The translations under genes and the position numbers were made by a program. The notes under the pieces were generated by a model, which saw only the letters and a list, made by a program, of their open reading frames with translations, had not been told where the DNA came from and did no database searches. A stretch of 64,000 nucleotides of DNA from assembly GCF_003417465.1 (NCBI RefSeq), contig NZ_QVMV01000030.1, positions 39,683-103,682 on the forward strand, in the 5' to 3' direction. The stretch is from Wenzhouxiangella sp. 15190 (lineage in GTDB: Bacteria > Pseudomonadota > Gammaproteobacteria > Xanthomonadales > Wenzhouxiangellaceae). Positions 36,205 to 45,624 of the stretch are shown piece after piece (position 1 is the stretch's first letter; every line of letters begins with the position of its first letter).

Positions 36205-36290
36205 AGTGTGAAGTGTAAAGTGTAAAGTTGGTGCCAATCAGCAGGATGGCTTCTCTTCTTCACACTTCACACTGAACACATCACACTTTA
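36198..36290. repeat. Inverted pair of heptamer repeats between convergent genes
   Basis: The left arm (36198-36229) has AGTGTGA, AGTGTGA, AGTGTAA and AGTGTAA. The right arm (36259-36290) has the complementary TTCACAC/CTTCACA/CTGAACA series. About 29 bases separate them. The pair lies between the convergent DUF3301 and sspB genes and supplies both stop codons. The transcript from either side can form a hairpin, so bidirectional termination or 3'-end protection is possible. Confidence 0.85.
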
Positions 36291-36695
36291 TTTAACCACC
36301 TTCAGATTCGGCCTGGACTTCCGATCCGGCTTGTCGTCGCCATCGGAGTCTTCCGCGCCCTGCTCGCCGGATCCGTCTTCCTCATCCTCGTCGACCGGAA
36401 ACATCATGCCCCGGCCGTTTTCGCGTGCATAGACGGCCTCGACCGCGCTCATCGGTACGGTAACCGCCTGTGATACGCCGCCGAAGCGTGCCACGAAGGT
36501 GACCATCTCGCTGTCGATGAGCAGGTCCCGGACTGCGCCTGGTGAGATATTGAGCACGACCCGCCCGTCCTGGATGCTCGACGGGGGGACCTCCAGGCCA
36601 GGCTGCTCGGCATCGACCAGCAGGTGGGGCGTCAAGCCGCTGTCGACGATCCACTCGTTGACGGCGCGAACCAGGTACGGTCGGCTCGAAAGCAC
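36288..36695 (-). CDS. sspB: ClpXP specificity-enhancing adaptor SspB
   Basis: SspB tethers SsrA-tagged proteins to ClpXP. The 135-residue protein has a folded N-terminal tag-binding domain (RPYLVRAVNEWIVDSGLTPHLLVDA, GRVVLNIS, ARFGGVSQAVTVPM), a long acidic linker and the C-terminal ClpX-binding motif RPNLKVVK, as in E. coli. Its substrate here would be proteins ending in ANDDNYAMAA made by the ssrA at 4.3 kb. It starts 3 bases after sspA. The stop codon lies in a heptamer repeat arm. Confidence 0.95.
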   Translation of the reverse strand: MLSSRPYLVRAVNEWIVDSGLTPHLLVDAEQPGLEVPPSSIQDGRVVLNISPGAVRDLLIDSEMVTFVARFGGVSQAVTVPMSAVEAVYARENGRGMMFPVDEDEEDGSGEQGAEDSDGDDKPDRKSRPNLKVVK

Positions 36696-36698
36696 GGC

Positions 36699-37313
36699 TT
36701 ACTCGCCCTCCCGCAGGATGCGCTCGGGCTCGGTCAAACTGCGCTTGAACGAATCCCGCGCGAACATCCGTTCCATGTACTTGAGGGTATTCGGCGCCTT
36801 CTTGGCCGTCAGGTCGACCCCGTAGGCCGGCAAACGCCACAACAGCGGCACCAGGGCGCAGTCGACCAGCGACAGTTCGTCACTGAGCAGGAAGGTGCGC
36901 AATCCGAACAGGTCGTCGGAGGCAATGATGCTCTCGCGCAACTGTTTCTTGGCGGAGGCGACCTTTTTTTGCCCGCTGGAGGTCTCGATGATCTTGGCCG
37001 GCTCGATCCAGTCGCGGTTGATGCGATACATCGCGAGTCGCAAGTAGGCGCGGGAAAGTGGATCGACCGGCATCAGGGGCGGATGCGGATAACGCTCGTC
37101 GAGATACTCCGTCACCACCCAGGTGCCGTAAAGCTTGAGATCCTTGTCGACCAGTGTCGGCGTCTCGCCATATGGATTGAGCTCGGCCAGGTCGGCCGAG
37201 GCCGCACGATCCTGCTCGACGTGGATGATCTCCACGTTGATGCCCTTTTCCGCCAGCACGAACCTGACCCGATGGCAATCCAGGCAGTTCTCGGATGAAT
37301 ATAAAGCCATCAT
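36699..37313 (-). CDS. sspA: Stringent starvation protein A
   Basis: SspA is a glutathione S-transferase-fold protein that binds RNA polymerase and acts in acid and starvation survival. The 204-residue protein has the thioredoxin-like start MALYSSENCLDCHRVRFVLAEKGI, the motif YGETPTLVDKDLKLYGTWVVTEYLDERYPHPPL and the family PHP segment bound to sigma70 in E. coli. The position after the cytochrome bc1 genes is conserved in gammaproteobacteria. It is operonic with sspB. Confidence 0.95.
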   Translation of the reverse strand: MMALYSSENCLDCHRVRFVLAEKGINVEIIHVEQDRAASADLAELNPYGETPTLVDKDLKLYGTWVVTEYLDERYPHPPLMPVDPLSRAYLRLAMYRINRDWIEPAKIIETSSGQKKVASAKKQLRESIIASDDLFGLRTFLLSDELSLVDCALVPLLWRLPAYGVDLTAKKAPNTLKYMERMFARDSFKRSLTEPERILREGE

Positions 37314-37365
37314 AAGCCAGCTACTCCATTGGCCGGTGTACCGGTTCGAACGCCTTCACGCAGGA

Positions 37366-38106
37366 TCACTTCTTCACGTCCTTCCAGTACTCCTGGTAAA
37401 GCAGCCAGGCGAGGCCGGTAAAAATGACCAGAAACAGCAACACCCAGATACCCATCTTCTCACGCTTGAGCACGGCCGGCTCGGCGGCATACTCCATAAA
37501 GGCCACGAGGTCGCGAACGTGATCGCTGTACTCCTCCGGCGACAGCGTGCCCGCTTCGTCGAGTTCCAGGTCAACGATCTCGACGCGCTCGACGCCTTCT
37601 TCATTGGTATGGGACTCGGTGATGGGGCGCTGGATGCCCTGCAGTTCCCACAGCACATGCGGCATGGAAGCGTTGGGCATGACGGTATTGTTCCAGCCGT
37701 CCTCGGTCAGGTAGAAACTCTTGAGATAGCTGTAGATCCAGTCGGGACCACGCGAGCGTGCCGTCAGGGTCAGATCCGGCGGCGCAATACCGAACCATTC
37801 CTCGGCCTCGTCGGCGTCCATGGCGCTGAGCATTGGATCGGATACTTCCTGACTACCGCTGAGCAGGAACTGCTGGACCTGCTCCTCGCTCAAGTCGAGA
37901 TCTTCGACCAAACGGTTGTAGCGCAGGTACTGCATGGAGTGGCAGCCCAGACAATAGTTGACGTACATCGCCGCACCGCGCTGCAGCGAGGCCTTGTCAT
38001 GCACGTTGATATCGGCATTTTCCAGGCCTTCGCCACCGGCGGCGGCAAATGCTAGGCCGGACGCCAGCATGGCGGCTGCTGCAAGAAAGTTTCTGAGTCT
38101 CATCAC
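37366..38106 (-). CDS. petC: Cytochrome c1 of the bc1 complex
   Basis: Cytochrome c1 passes electrons from the Rieske protein to soluble cytochrome c. The 246-residue protein has a signal peptide (FLAAAAMLASGLAFAAAGG), the haem-binding motif CLGCH in YVNYCLGCHSMQYLRYNRL, a likely methionine ligand in the NASMPHVLWELQG region, and a C-terminal membrane anchor (GIWVLLFLVIFTGLAWLLYQ). The ATG overlaps the petB stop as ATGA. Confidence 0.95.
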   Translation of the reverse strand: MMRLRNFLAAAAMLASGLAFAAAGGEGLENADINVHDKASLQRGAAMYVNYCLGCHSMQYLRYNRLVEDLDLSEEQVQQFLLSGSQEVSDPMLSAMDADEAEEWFGIAPPDLTLTARSRGPDWIYSYLKSFYLTEDGWNNTVMPNASMPHVLWELQGIQRPITESHTNEEGVERVEIVDLELDEAGTLSPEEYSDHVRDLVAFMEYAAEPAVLKREKMGIWVLLFLVIFTGLAWLLYQEYWKDVKK

Positions 38107-39347
38107 TTGGTCACCCGATCCGGTTCCGGTTTGGTTTTCTCGAACTTGGTCACGAACGGCAACAGCACGAAAAACGCGAAGTAGTACGCCGTCCAGATAC
38201 GTGACTCGAGTGTCTGGATCGGCGTGCCGTCACCCAGCGCCAGCATGCCCAGGCGAATGAAGCCGACCACGAAAAGTGCCAGCATGATCTTGCTCGGCAG
38301 GCCTTTGTAGCGGATCGAACGCACCTTCGAGCGGTCCAGCCAGGGCAGGAAGAACAGCACAAAAATAGCCGCACCCATGACCATGACGCCCAGGAACTTG
38401 TCGGGTACGGCCCTGAGCATGGCGTAGTAGGGCGTGAAATACCACACCGGCACGATGTGCTCGGGCGTGACCAGCGGGTCGGCCGGTACGAAGTTGTCCG
38501 GCTCGAGGAACAAGCCACCCATTTCCGGCGCATAGAACAGCACGAAGGCGAACAGAATCAGGAAGACCCCGACCCCGAACAGATCCTTGACCGTGTAGTA
38601 GGGATGGAAGGGAATGCCGTCCAGCGGACGACCCTTCTCGTCCTTGTGCTTCTTGATCTCGACACCGTCGGGATTGTTGGAGCCGACCTCGTGCAACGCC
38701 ACCAGGTGCAAAACGACCAGCGCCAGCAGCGCCAGCGGCATGGCCACCACGTGGAGCGCAAAGAAGCGGTTGAGCGTGGCGTTGGAGATCATGTAGTCGC
38801 CGCGGATCCACTCGACCAGGACATCGCCGACTTCCGGAATGGCCCCGAACAGCGAAATGATCACCTGCGCCCCCCAGTAGGACATCTGGCCCCACGGCAG
38901 CACGTAGCCCATGAAGGCTTCGGCCATCATCACCAGCAGGATGAGCACGCCGAGAATCCAGATCAGTTCGCGCGGCTTGCGGTACGAGCCGTACAGCAAT
39001 GCGCGAAACATGTGCAAATACACCAGGATGAAGAAAAACGAGGCGCCGGTGGAGTGCATGTAGCGAATCAGCCACCCCCACTCGACGTCGCGCATGATGA
39101 ACTCGACCGAGCCGAAGGCCATGTCGGCATGCGGCGTGTAGAACATGGTCAGCCAGATCCCGGTCACCAGCTGGATGACCAGAACCACGATTGCCAGGGA
39201 ACCGAAGTAATACCAGAGATTGAAATTCTTCGGAGCGTAGTATTCGGTCAGGTGCTCCCGCCAGGTCTTGCTGACCGGCAGTCGCTCGTCGACCCAGGCC
39301 CCGACGGCCTGAACGTTCTTGCTGAGGTTGCTCGCGGGCTTGGCCAT
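38103..39347 (-). CDS. petB: Cytochrome b of the bc1 complex
   Basis: This 414-residue integral protein binds two haems b and forms the quinol oxidation and quinone reduction sites. Haem-ligand His pairs are visible in YMHSTGASFFFILVYLHMFRALLYGS and RFFALHVVAMPLALLALVVLHLVALHEVG. The GYVLPWGQMSYWGAQV block and the PDNFVPADPLVTPEHIVPVWYF block are the conserved quinone-site regions (PEW variant reads PEH). The ATG at 39347 is chosen because the longer frame is out of family and enters petA. It is second in petABC. Confidence 0.95.
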   Translation of the reverse strand: MAKPASNLSKNVQAVGAWVDERLPVSKTWREHLTEYYAPKNFNLWYYFGSLAIVVLVIQLVTGIWLTMFYTPHADMAFGSVEFIMRDVEWGWLIRYMHSTGASFFFILVYLHMFRALLYGSYRKPRELIWILGVLILLVMMAEAFMGYVLPWGQMSYWGAQVIISLFGAIPEVGDVLVEWIRGDYMISNATLNRFFALHVVAMPLALLALVVLHLVALHEVGSNNPDGVEIKKHKDEKGRPLDGIPFHPYYTVKDLFGVGVFLILFAFVLFYAPEMGGLFLEPDNFVPADPLVTPEHIVPVWYFTPYYAMLRAVPDKFLGVMVMGAAIFVLFFLPWLDRSKVRSIRYKGLPSKIMLALFVVGFIRLGMLALGDGTPIQTLESRIWTAYYFAFFVLLPFVTKFEKTKPEPDRVTK

Positions 39348-39349
39348 GA

Positions 39350-39970
39350 TCACGCTGCTCCTTCGGGACCGACACCGATCATGACGGTGCTGTCGTCGAC
39401 GAAATGATACGGGGGAATCACGAGATTCAGCTGGGCCGGCACACCGCTGTAGACGCGCCCGGCCAGGTCGAACTTGGAACGGTGACAGGGGCAGAAAAAG
39501 CCGCCGCGCCACTCGGCGTCGAACGGCTGCGCCTCGACTTCCGGCAACACCTGCGGAATACAGCCCAGGTGCGTGCAGTGAATGTTGGCCACCAGATACT
39601 CGGGCTTGATCGATCGATGTTCGTTCTGCGCATACTCCGGCTGCTGGGTCGCCACCTCGGATTGCGGGTCGGCCAGCTTTTCGTTGAGATCGGGCAGGTC
39701 GTCGATCATGCGCTCACTGCGACGCATGATGCCGATGGTCTGACCGCGCCATACAACGCGCATCATCTGGCCCGGCTCCAGATTGCCGATATTGACTTCG
39801 ACCGGCGCGCCGACGAGACGGGCCTTGGCGCTCGGTTTCCAGGATGCCGCGAACGGCCAGATGGCCAGACCGGCGCCGACGGCACCCACCACGCCCGTCG
39901 TCCAGATCAACAGACGACGCCGGCCGGGATTCTCCGGCGGCTGCGTGGAAGCAAGATCAGTTTCCGACAT
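39350..39970 (-). CDS. petA: Rieske iron-sulfur subunit of the bc1 complex
   Basis: The 206-residue protein carries the 2Fe-2S cluster. Ligands are in CTHLGCIP and CPCHRSKFD. The N-terminus has a twin-arginine-type signal anchor (GRRRLLIWTTGVVGAVGAGLAIWPF). GRVYSGVPAQLNLVIPPY near the end is typical. It is the first gene of petABC, and petB starts 2 bases after its stop. The upstream 337-base gap should hold the operon promoter. Confidence 0.96.
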   Translation of the reverse strand: MSETDLASTQPPENPGRRRLLIWTTGVVGAVGAGLAIWPFAASWKPSAKARLVGAPVEVNIGNLEPGQMMRVVWRGQTIGIMRRSERMIDDLPDLNEKLADPQSEVATQQPEYAQNEHRSIKPEYLVANIHCTHLGCIPQVLPEVEAQPFDAEWRGGFFCPCHRSKFDLAGRVYSGVPAQLNLVIPPYHFVDDSTVMIGVGPEGAA

Positions 39971-40307
39971 GGAACACTCCCAATGGCAAGATCAAGATAA
40001 CAAGCTCAGGATCACAAGTTCATTCATAACCGCCGGACAGGTTTACTCCTGGCGCTGCCTGGAGACGCTCTAACCGAAAGCGCCTGCAAAGACCATCCCA
40101 GGCATCGACCACCCAAATTCCGGAACGAGAAGGCAATCAGCCGGCTATTTTAGCGAAAAATTAAGCAAATACTCAATTCCGCGCTGGTATCCTTTCAAAA
40201 TTGGGACGACGATACCAGAACGCATCGAAACCGCCCGGGGCTTTTTTCGGCGGAACGCCCACCTAGAAACAGTCACTTAGTCTGACAGACTCGCCTGAGC
40301 CAAGTCC
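39971..40307. other. Intergenic region between petA and the DegS-like gene
   Basis: No gene is visible in this 337-base divergent spacer. Nearest petA is a possible degenerate 7/14-base repeat (about 39982-40029, with AAGATAACAAGCTC followed by AGGATCACAAGTTC). The middle (about 40147-40200) is clearly AT-rich (ATTTTAGCGAAAAATTAAGC) and is the likely promoter zone for petABC and the protease. A CCGCC/GGCGG hairpin with a T-run in the loop lies near 40230-40255. Confidence 0.5.
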
Positions 40308-41402
40308 ATGACGCGCATCATTCATTTCGCCGTGCAGTTCGTGATCATCGGATTGGCCGTGGCTTTCCTGCTGGTTTGGCTGCGGCCCGAACTGCTCCCG
40401 GCCGGTCGCCAACAGGCGGCCAGCCCTGCCACTTCCTATGCCGACGCCGTCAACCGCACCGCGAGGTCGGTCGTCAGCGTCTACACCCGCACCATGGTCA
40501 CCGAACCGCTCGGGCCGGAGTTTTCCGACCCACTGTTCAACCGACTCTACCGCGACCGCACGGTCACCCGCCCCCGTCGCGGCCTCGGTTCCGGCGTGAT
40601 CATCTCCAGCGATGGCCTGGTGCTGACCACCCAGCACGTCATCTCCGACGTCGACGACATCCTGGTCGCGCTCTGGGACGGGCGTGTCGCCGATGCCAGC
40701 GTGGTCGGCTCCGACCCTGCCACCGACCTCGCCCTGCTGAGGGTGAACCTGGACGACCTGCCCGTGGCCTCGCTGGCCGAAGACGACGATCTGCGCACCG
40801 GCGATGTGGTGCTGGCCATCGGCAACGCTTTCGGCCTGAGCCACACCGTGACCATGGGCATCGTCAGCGCCACCAGCCGAGGGCATCTCAGCCTGGCTTC
40901 AACCGAGGATTTCATCCAGACCGACGCGGCGATCAACGCCGGCAATTCCGGTGGCGCCCTGATCAACCCGGACGGCGAAGTCGTCGGCATCAACAGCGCC
41001 TCGATGGGCCAGGAAACCGGCGCCCAGGGCATATCTTTCGCCATTCCCGCCTCGGTCGTGCGACGCGTGACCGAACAGATCATCGAGTACGGGCGGGTTA
41101 CCCGGGGCTGGATGGGCGCGGAACTGACCGACGTCAGCCTGCGCCTGGCCACCGCTGAAACCCTGCAGCCCGGCGCCCGCGTCAGCCAGGTTCACCGCGA
41201 CAGTCCCGCCTGGAAGGCCGGCCTGCAGCGCGGCGACGTGCTCATCAGCGCAGGCGGTCAGCAGGTTCGCAGCGCCCGCGAGCTGATGCAGCGCATTGCC
41301 GGTACCGAACCGGGCTCCGAGTTGGAACTGGAAGTCCTGCGCGGCAACCAGGTCTTCACCACCAGCGTGGAACTGATACAGCAGCCGCCACCGCAGGGGT
41401 GA
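40308..41402 (+). CDS. DegS-like membrane-anchored serine protease
   Basis: The 364-residue protein has an N-terminal membrane anchor (FVIIGLAVAFLLVWL), a trypsin-like domain and one C-terminal PDZ domain (about 270-360). The catalytic triad is in LTTQHVISD (His), DPATDLALLRV (Asp) and GNSGGALINPDG (Ser). Size and the single PDZ fit DegS, which senses misfolded outer-membrane proteins and cleaves RseA to release sigmaE. No rseA or rpoE is nearby, so that role is inferred from the family. Confidence 0.88.
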   Translation: MTRIIHFAVQFVIIGLAVAFLLVWLRPELLPAGRQQAASPATSYADAVNRTARSVVSVYTRTMVTEPLGPEFSDPLFNRLYRDRTVTRPRRGLGSGVIISSDGLVLTTQHVISDVDDILVALWDGRVADASVVGSDPATDLALLRVNLDDLPVASLAEDDDLRTGDVVLAIGNAFGLSHTVTMGIVSATSRGHLSLASTEDFIQTDAAINAGNSGGALINPDGEVVGINSASMGQETGAQGISFAIPASVVRRVTEQIIEYGRVTRGWMGAELTDVSLRLATAETLQPGARVSQVHRDSPAWKAGLQRGDVLISAGGQQVRSARELMQRIAGTEPGSELELEVLRGNQVFTTSVELIQQPPPQG

Positions 41403-41406
41403 ACGA

Positions 41407-41587
41407 GGTTCGCTGGTTCGCTTGTTGGCTGGTTTGCTGGTTCGGCGCGGAAGGCATTGCGGGGCCGCTACGCGGCGGAGTCAGGGTGCAGATTCATGCG
41501 CCCGCACTGTAGACGCGGCCATGCCGCCCACCGCTGGGTGACGATGCCGAACAAGCAAACCAGCGAACAAGCAAACCAGCCAACGAA
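41407..41587. repeat. Inverted pair of GGTTCGCT / AGCAAACC repeats
   Basis: The left arm (about 41407-41444) repeats words such as GGTTCGCTGGTTCGC and TTGTTGGCTGGTTTGCTGG. The right arm (about 41548-41587) is the complement, with GAACAAGCAAACCAGC twice. About 100 bases separate them, including a GC-rich hairpin near 41458-41480. The pair fills the gap between the DegS-like gene and dcd. Confidence 0.8.
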
Positions 41588-41650
41588 TTAAATTTCGGAG
41601 TCATGCGATAATCCGCCGCCCGCACACCCGAACCAGAGCCACCCAAAACG

Positions 41651-42220
41651 ATGAGCATAAAGTCCGACCGCTGGATTCGCACCATGGCCGCCGAACACGG
41701 CATGATCGAGCCGTTCGAGCCCGGGCAGATCCGGCAGTCCGAGGATGGACGCAAGATCGTGTCCTACGGCACCTCGAGCTACGGCTACGACGGGCGCTGT
41801 GCCAACGAATTCAAGATCTTCACCAACATCAACACCGCCATCGTCGACCCGAAATCCTTCGACGAGAAGAGCTTTGTCGACTTCACCGGTGATGTCTGCA
41901 TCATTCCGCCCAACTCTTTCGCGCTGGCACGCACGGTCGAGTACTTCCGCATCCCCCGAAACGTGCTCACCATCTGCCTGGGCAAGTCGACCTACGCGCG
42001 CTGCGGCATCATCGTCAATGTGACGCCGCTCGAACCGGAGTGGGAAGGCCACGTCACGCTCGAGTTCTCCAACACCACCCCACTGCCCGCACGGGTCTAC
42101 GCCAACGAAGGCGTGGCCCAGTTCCTGTTCCTGGAATCCGACGAGCCCTGTGAGACTTCCTACGCCGATCGGGCCGGCAAGTACATGGGACAGCGCGGCG
42201 TCACCTTGCCGAAAGCCTGA
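41651..42220 (+). CDS. dcd: dCTP deaminase
   Basis: Dcd deaminates dCTP to dUTP for thymidylate synthesis. The 189-residue trimeric-fold enzyme has [70 protein letters not shown], with the catalytic Glu near the end of that block, and [35 protein letters not shown]. Length and motifs are standard. Confidence 0.96.
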   Translation: MSIKSDRWIRTMAAEHGMIEPFEPGQIRQSEDGRKIVSYGTSSYGYDGRCANEFKIFTNINTAIVDPKSFDEKSFVDFTGDVCIIPPNSFALARTVEYFRIPRNVLTICLGKSTYARCGIIVNVTPLEPEWEGHVTLEFSNTTPLPARVYANEGVAQFLFLESDEPCETSYADRAGKYMGQRGVTLPKA

Positions 42221-42237
42221 AAAGTCAAAAGCTTTGG

Positions 42238-42347
42238 AACCACGGAAGACACAGAATTCACGGAAGTAACAAGGAGAGATTCGATCGAGAAATTCGAACC
42301 AAGCATGCTTTTATGTTCCTTGCATTCCGTGATTTCCGTGGTTAACC
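42238..42347. repeat. Inverted pair of nonamer repeats (CACGGAAGA type)
   Basis: The left arm (42238-42270) has CACGGAAGA, CACAGAATT and CACGGAAGT. The right arm (about 42313-42347) has the complement ending in TTTCCGTGGTTAACC. About 42 bases separate them. The pair lies between the convergent ends of dcd and apbC. The same unit occurs inside the rnfG-rnfE junction at 58.0 kb. Confidence 0.82.
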
Positions 42348-42372
42348 GGTTTTTTTCCGATCCCGGAAGTGT

Positions 42373-43446
42373 CTAGTCCGTAATCTTGATCTTCGGCATC
42401 CTGACCTTCGCCTCGCGCGAGTGGGTCGACAGGCGACCGGCGACGCGGCGGGCGATTTCGCGAAAGCGCAGGGCCGCCGGATGCTCGGGCGCGGCAGCCA
42501 CGATCGGCGTGCCCTCGTCGGTCGTGCGTCCCACCTCCGAGACGAGCGGCAACTGGCCCAGATTGGGTACACCGATCTCGCGGGCGATGCGCTCACCACC
42601 GCCGCTGCCGAAGACCGCATCCTCGTGGCCGCAGTTGGAGCAGATGTGAGTGCTCATGTTCTCGATCACGCCCAGCACCGGCACCTTGACCTTGTTGAAC
42701 ATGGACACGGCCCGACGCACGTCGTCCACGGCGACTTCCTGCGGCGTGGTCACGGTGACCGCCCCGGCCACGGGAATGCGCTGGGCCAGGGTGAGCTGGA
42801 TATCGCCGGTTCCCGGCGGCAGGTCGACGACCAGGTAGTCGAGCCCTTCCCAGAGGGTCTCGGATACCATCTGCTGTAGTGCCTGGGTCGCCATCGGGCC
42901 GCGCCAGATCATCGCCTGATCGGCATCGACCAGCACCCCGATGCTCATCACCTGCAGGCCGTGGGCCTGCATCGGCAGGATGCGGCGGTTCTCGGTTGTT
43001 TCCGGACCGCCTTTCAGTCCCAGCATACGCGGCTGACTGGGACCGTAGATGTCGGCATCGAGCACGCCCACACGGGCGCCCTCGGCCGCCAGGGCCAGCG
43101 CCAGATTGGCGCTGACGGTGGACTTGCCCACACCGCCCTTGCCGGATGCGACGGCAATCACGTTGCGAACGCCTTCGACCGGATCGAGGCCACCCTGCAC
43201 GGCATGCTGGGGAATCTGCCAGTCGATCTCGACGGTTGCCTCGTCGACCTCGCCTTCGGCACACAACCGCTCGGTGATTATCCCGGCCAGTTCGTCGCGC
43301 CAGCCCGCCGCCGGATAGGCCAGGCGGATATCCACCGCCGCGCGTCGATCACGCACGGCCACGCCGCGCACCGCATCGCCCAGCGGGCGACCGGTATTGG
43401 GATCCTCGATCGCTGCGACGAGTGACTTGCCTTCCTCGTTATTCAT
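42373..43446 (-). CDS. apbC: Iron-sulfur cluster carrier ApbC/Mrp
   Basis: This P-loop ATPase of 357 residues carries Fe-S clusters. It has an N-terminal MIP18-like region, the deviant Walker A motif ASGKGGVGKSTVSANLA, ADIYGPSQPRMLG, LPPGTGDIQLTL and the cluster-binding CxxC in HICSNCGHED. The ATG at 43446 is used because the longer frame contains intergenic repeat sequence. It is divergent from metG, a common pairing. Confidence 0.93.
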   Translation of the reverse strand: MNNEEGKSLVAAIEDPNTGRPLGDAVRGVAVRDRRAAVDIRLAYPAAGWRDELAGIITERLCAEGEVDEATVEIDWQIPQHAVQGGLDPVEGVRNVIAVASGKGGVGKSTVSANLALALAAEGARVGVLDADIYGPSQPRMLGLKGGPETTENRRILPMQAHGLQVMSIGVLVDADQAMIWRGPMATQALQQMVSETLWEGLDYLVVDLPPGTGDIQLTLAQRIPVAGAVTVTTPQEVAVDDVRRAVSMFNKVKVPVLGVIENMSTHICSNCGHEDAVFGSGGGERIAREIGVPNLGQLPLVSEVGRTTDEGTPIVAAAPEHPAALRFREIARRVAGRLSTHSREAKVRMPKIKITD

Positions 43447-43486
43447 GTCCGAAATGCCCTGCCTGAATCTGGACCGATATTGTACC

Positions 43487-43522
43487 GGTTTGGCTGGTTC
43501 GCTGGCAGCCAACAAGCAAACG
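43487..43522. repeat. Short GGTTTGGCTGG inverted repeat
   Basis: GGTTTGGCTGGTTCGCTGG is followed directly by CAGCCAACAAGCAAACGG, an imperfect inverted copy. The words are the same as in the 41.4-41.6 kb repeat. It lies in the divergent apbC-metG promoter region. Confidence 0.6.
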
Positions 43523-43579
43523 GTTCCAGTGCGTGCGATAATTTTGCCCACGTTCAAATCCTTCTCGAAATCCGACACC

Positions 43580-45619
43580 ATGACCACCCCGCGCCGCATC
43601 CTGGTCACCGCCGCCCTGCCCTATGCCAACGGCTCGATTCACATGGGGCACATGCTCGAGTACATCCAGACCGACATCTGGGCACGGTTTCAGCGCGCCA
43701 TGGGCAACGAGGTGGTTTTCGCCTGGGCCGACGATGCCCACGGTACGCCGATCATGTTGCGCGCCGAAAAGGAGGACACCAGCCCCGATGAGTTGATCGA
43801 GCGGATGCACGCCGAACACCTGAAGGATTTCGAGGACTTCGCCCTGTCCTTCGACAACTTCTCCTCGACGCATACGGACACGAACCGCGAACTGGTCGAG
43901 CGAATCTGGTCGGCACTGAAAGACCGCGACGTCGTCCGCACGGACACGATCGAGCAGTACTTCGACACCGAACGCAACATGTTCCTGCCCGACCGCTTCA
44001 TCAAGGGCAGCTGCCCGCGCTGCGGTGCGGCGGACCAGTACGGTGATTCCTGCGAGTCCTGCGGCGCGACCTACGAACCGACCGAACTGACCGATCCCCG
44101 CTCGGTCGTCTCCGGCAGTACGCCCGTGATGAAGAAAACCGAACATTACTTTGTCACGCTGTCAGCCTTCAGCGACAGCCTTCGGGAATGGATCCGCTCC
44201 GGTGCCCTGCAGGAAGAGGTCGCCAACAAGCTCGAGGAATGGTTCGCCGACGGCCTGCGCGACTGGGACGTCACGCGGGACTCGCCCTATTTCGGTTTTC
44301 GCATTCCCAACACCGACGACAAGTTCTTCTACGTCTGGATGGATGCACCGGTCGGCTACCTGGCCAGCTTCATGGAAGTGTGCAAGCGACAAGGCTGGGA
44401 TTTCGAAGACTGGATGCGACCCGACTCCAATGCCGAGATGCACCATTTCATCGGCAAGGACATCATTTATTTCCACTGCCTGTTCTGGCCGGCCATGCTC
44501 GAGGGTGCAGGCCTGAAGCGTCCGACCGGCGTCTACGCCCACGGCTTTTTGACGGTCAACGGCACCAAGATGTCGAAGTCGCGCGGCACCTTCATCATGG
44601 CGCGCACCTGGCTGGAGCACCTGCACCCGGACTATCTGCGCTATTACTTCGCCGCCAAACTCGGATCCGGCCTGGTCGATATCGACCTCAACTTCGAGGA
44701 CTTCCGCTACCGGGTCAATTCCGACCTGGTCGGCAAGCTGGTCAACATCGCCAGTCGCTCGGCCGGCTTCATTCACAAGTTCGGCGGTGGCAAGCTGGCG
44801 GCCGAGCTGCCGGATCCTGAACTGCACCAGCGCTTCGTCGGTGAGCACCTGGCCATTACCGAGGACTTCGAAAAGCGCAACTTCCATGCCGCCATCCGCC
44901 GCATCATGGCCCTGGCCGACGAGGCCAACGTCTACATCAACGAGCATGAGCCCTGGAAGCTGGCCAAGCAGGAAGGCCGCGAAGACGAAGTCGTAGCCAT
45001 CTGCACCCAGGCCCTCAACCTGTTCCGGCTGCTGATGACCTGGCTCTCGCCGGTGATTCCGCAAACCGCCGGGAAGGCCGCCGAGTTTCTCGGCACGCGC
45101 CTCGACGATTTCAACCTGATCGGCGATCCGCTGCTCGATCATGAAATCAACAAGTTCAGACCGCTGCTTCAACGGGTCGAGGAAAAACAGACCGATGCGC
45201 TCCTCGAAGCGAGCCGCGAATCACTGAGTAAATCCGGCCAATTGACAGACAGCCCCGAACAAGCCAACGAACCAGACAGTGAAGACGACGACATGATCCA
45301 GTTCGATGAATTCATGAAAGTGGACCTGCGCATCGCCCGCATCGAAAAGGCAGAGGAAATCGAGGGCGCCGACAAGCTGCTGCGCCTGCAGCTCGACCTG
45401 GGCGAGCTGGGCCAGCGCCAGGTCCTCGCCGGCATCCGCGGGTACTACGAACCCGGCGAACTCGACGGACGCCTGACCGTGGTGGTCGCCAATCTAGAAC
45501 CGCGCAAGATGCGCTTCGGCACCTCTGAAGGCATGGTGTTGGCGGCCAGTGGCGAGGACGACCGGCCGTTTCTGCTTTCGCCGGACAGCGGCGCCGAGCC
45601 CGGCATGCGCATCAAGTGA
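43580..45619 (+). CDS. metG: Methionyl-tRNA synthetase
   Basis: The 679-residue class I synthetase charges tRNA-Met. It has LPYANGSIHMGHML (HIGH-type motif), the zinc knuckle CPRCGAADQYGDSCESCG, the GTKMSKSRGTF signature and a C-terminal EMAP-like tRNA-binding domain (MIQFDEFMKVDLRIARIEKAEEIEGADKLL). Length matches the E. coli-type dimeric enzyme. The ATG at 43580 begins MTTPRRILVTAALPYANG; the longer frame covers the apbC promoter. Confidence 0.97.
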   Translation: MTTPRRILVTAALPYANGSIHMGHMLEYIQTDIWARFQRAMGNEVVFAWADDAHGTPIMLRAEKEDTSPDELIERMHAEHLKDFEDFALSFDNFSSTHTDTNRELVERIWSALKDRDVVRTDTIEQYFDTERNMFLPDRFIKGSCPRCGAADQYGDSCESCGATYEPTELTDPRSVVSGSTPVMKKTEHYFVTLSAFSDSLREWIRSGALQEEVANKLEEWFADGLRDWDVTRDSPYFGFRIPNTDDKFFYVWMDAPVGYLASFMEVCKRQGWDFEDWMRPDSNAEMHHFIGKDIIYFHCLFWPAMLEGAGLKRPTGVYAHGFLTVNGTKMSKSRGTFIMARTWLEHLHPDYLRYYFAAKLGSGLVDIDLNFEDFRYRVNSDLVGKLVNIASRSAGFIHKFGGGKLAAELPDPELHQRFVGEHLAITEDFEKRNFHAAIRRIMALADEANVYINEHEPWKLAKQEGREDEVVAICTQALNLFRLLMTWLSPVIPQTAGKAAEFLGTRLDDFNLIGDPLLDHEINKFRPLLQRVEEKQTDALLEASRESLSKSGQLTDSPEQANEPDSEDDDMIQFDEFMKVDLRIARIEKAEEIEGADKLLRLQLDLGELGQRQVLAGIRGYYEPGELDGRLTVVVANLEPRKMRFGTSEGMVLAASGEDDRPFLLSPDSGAEPGMRIK

Positions 45620-45624
45620 ATGAA

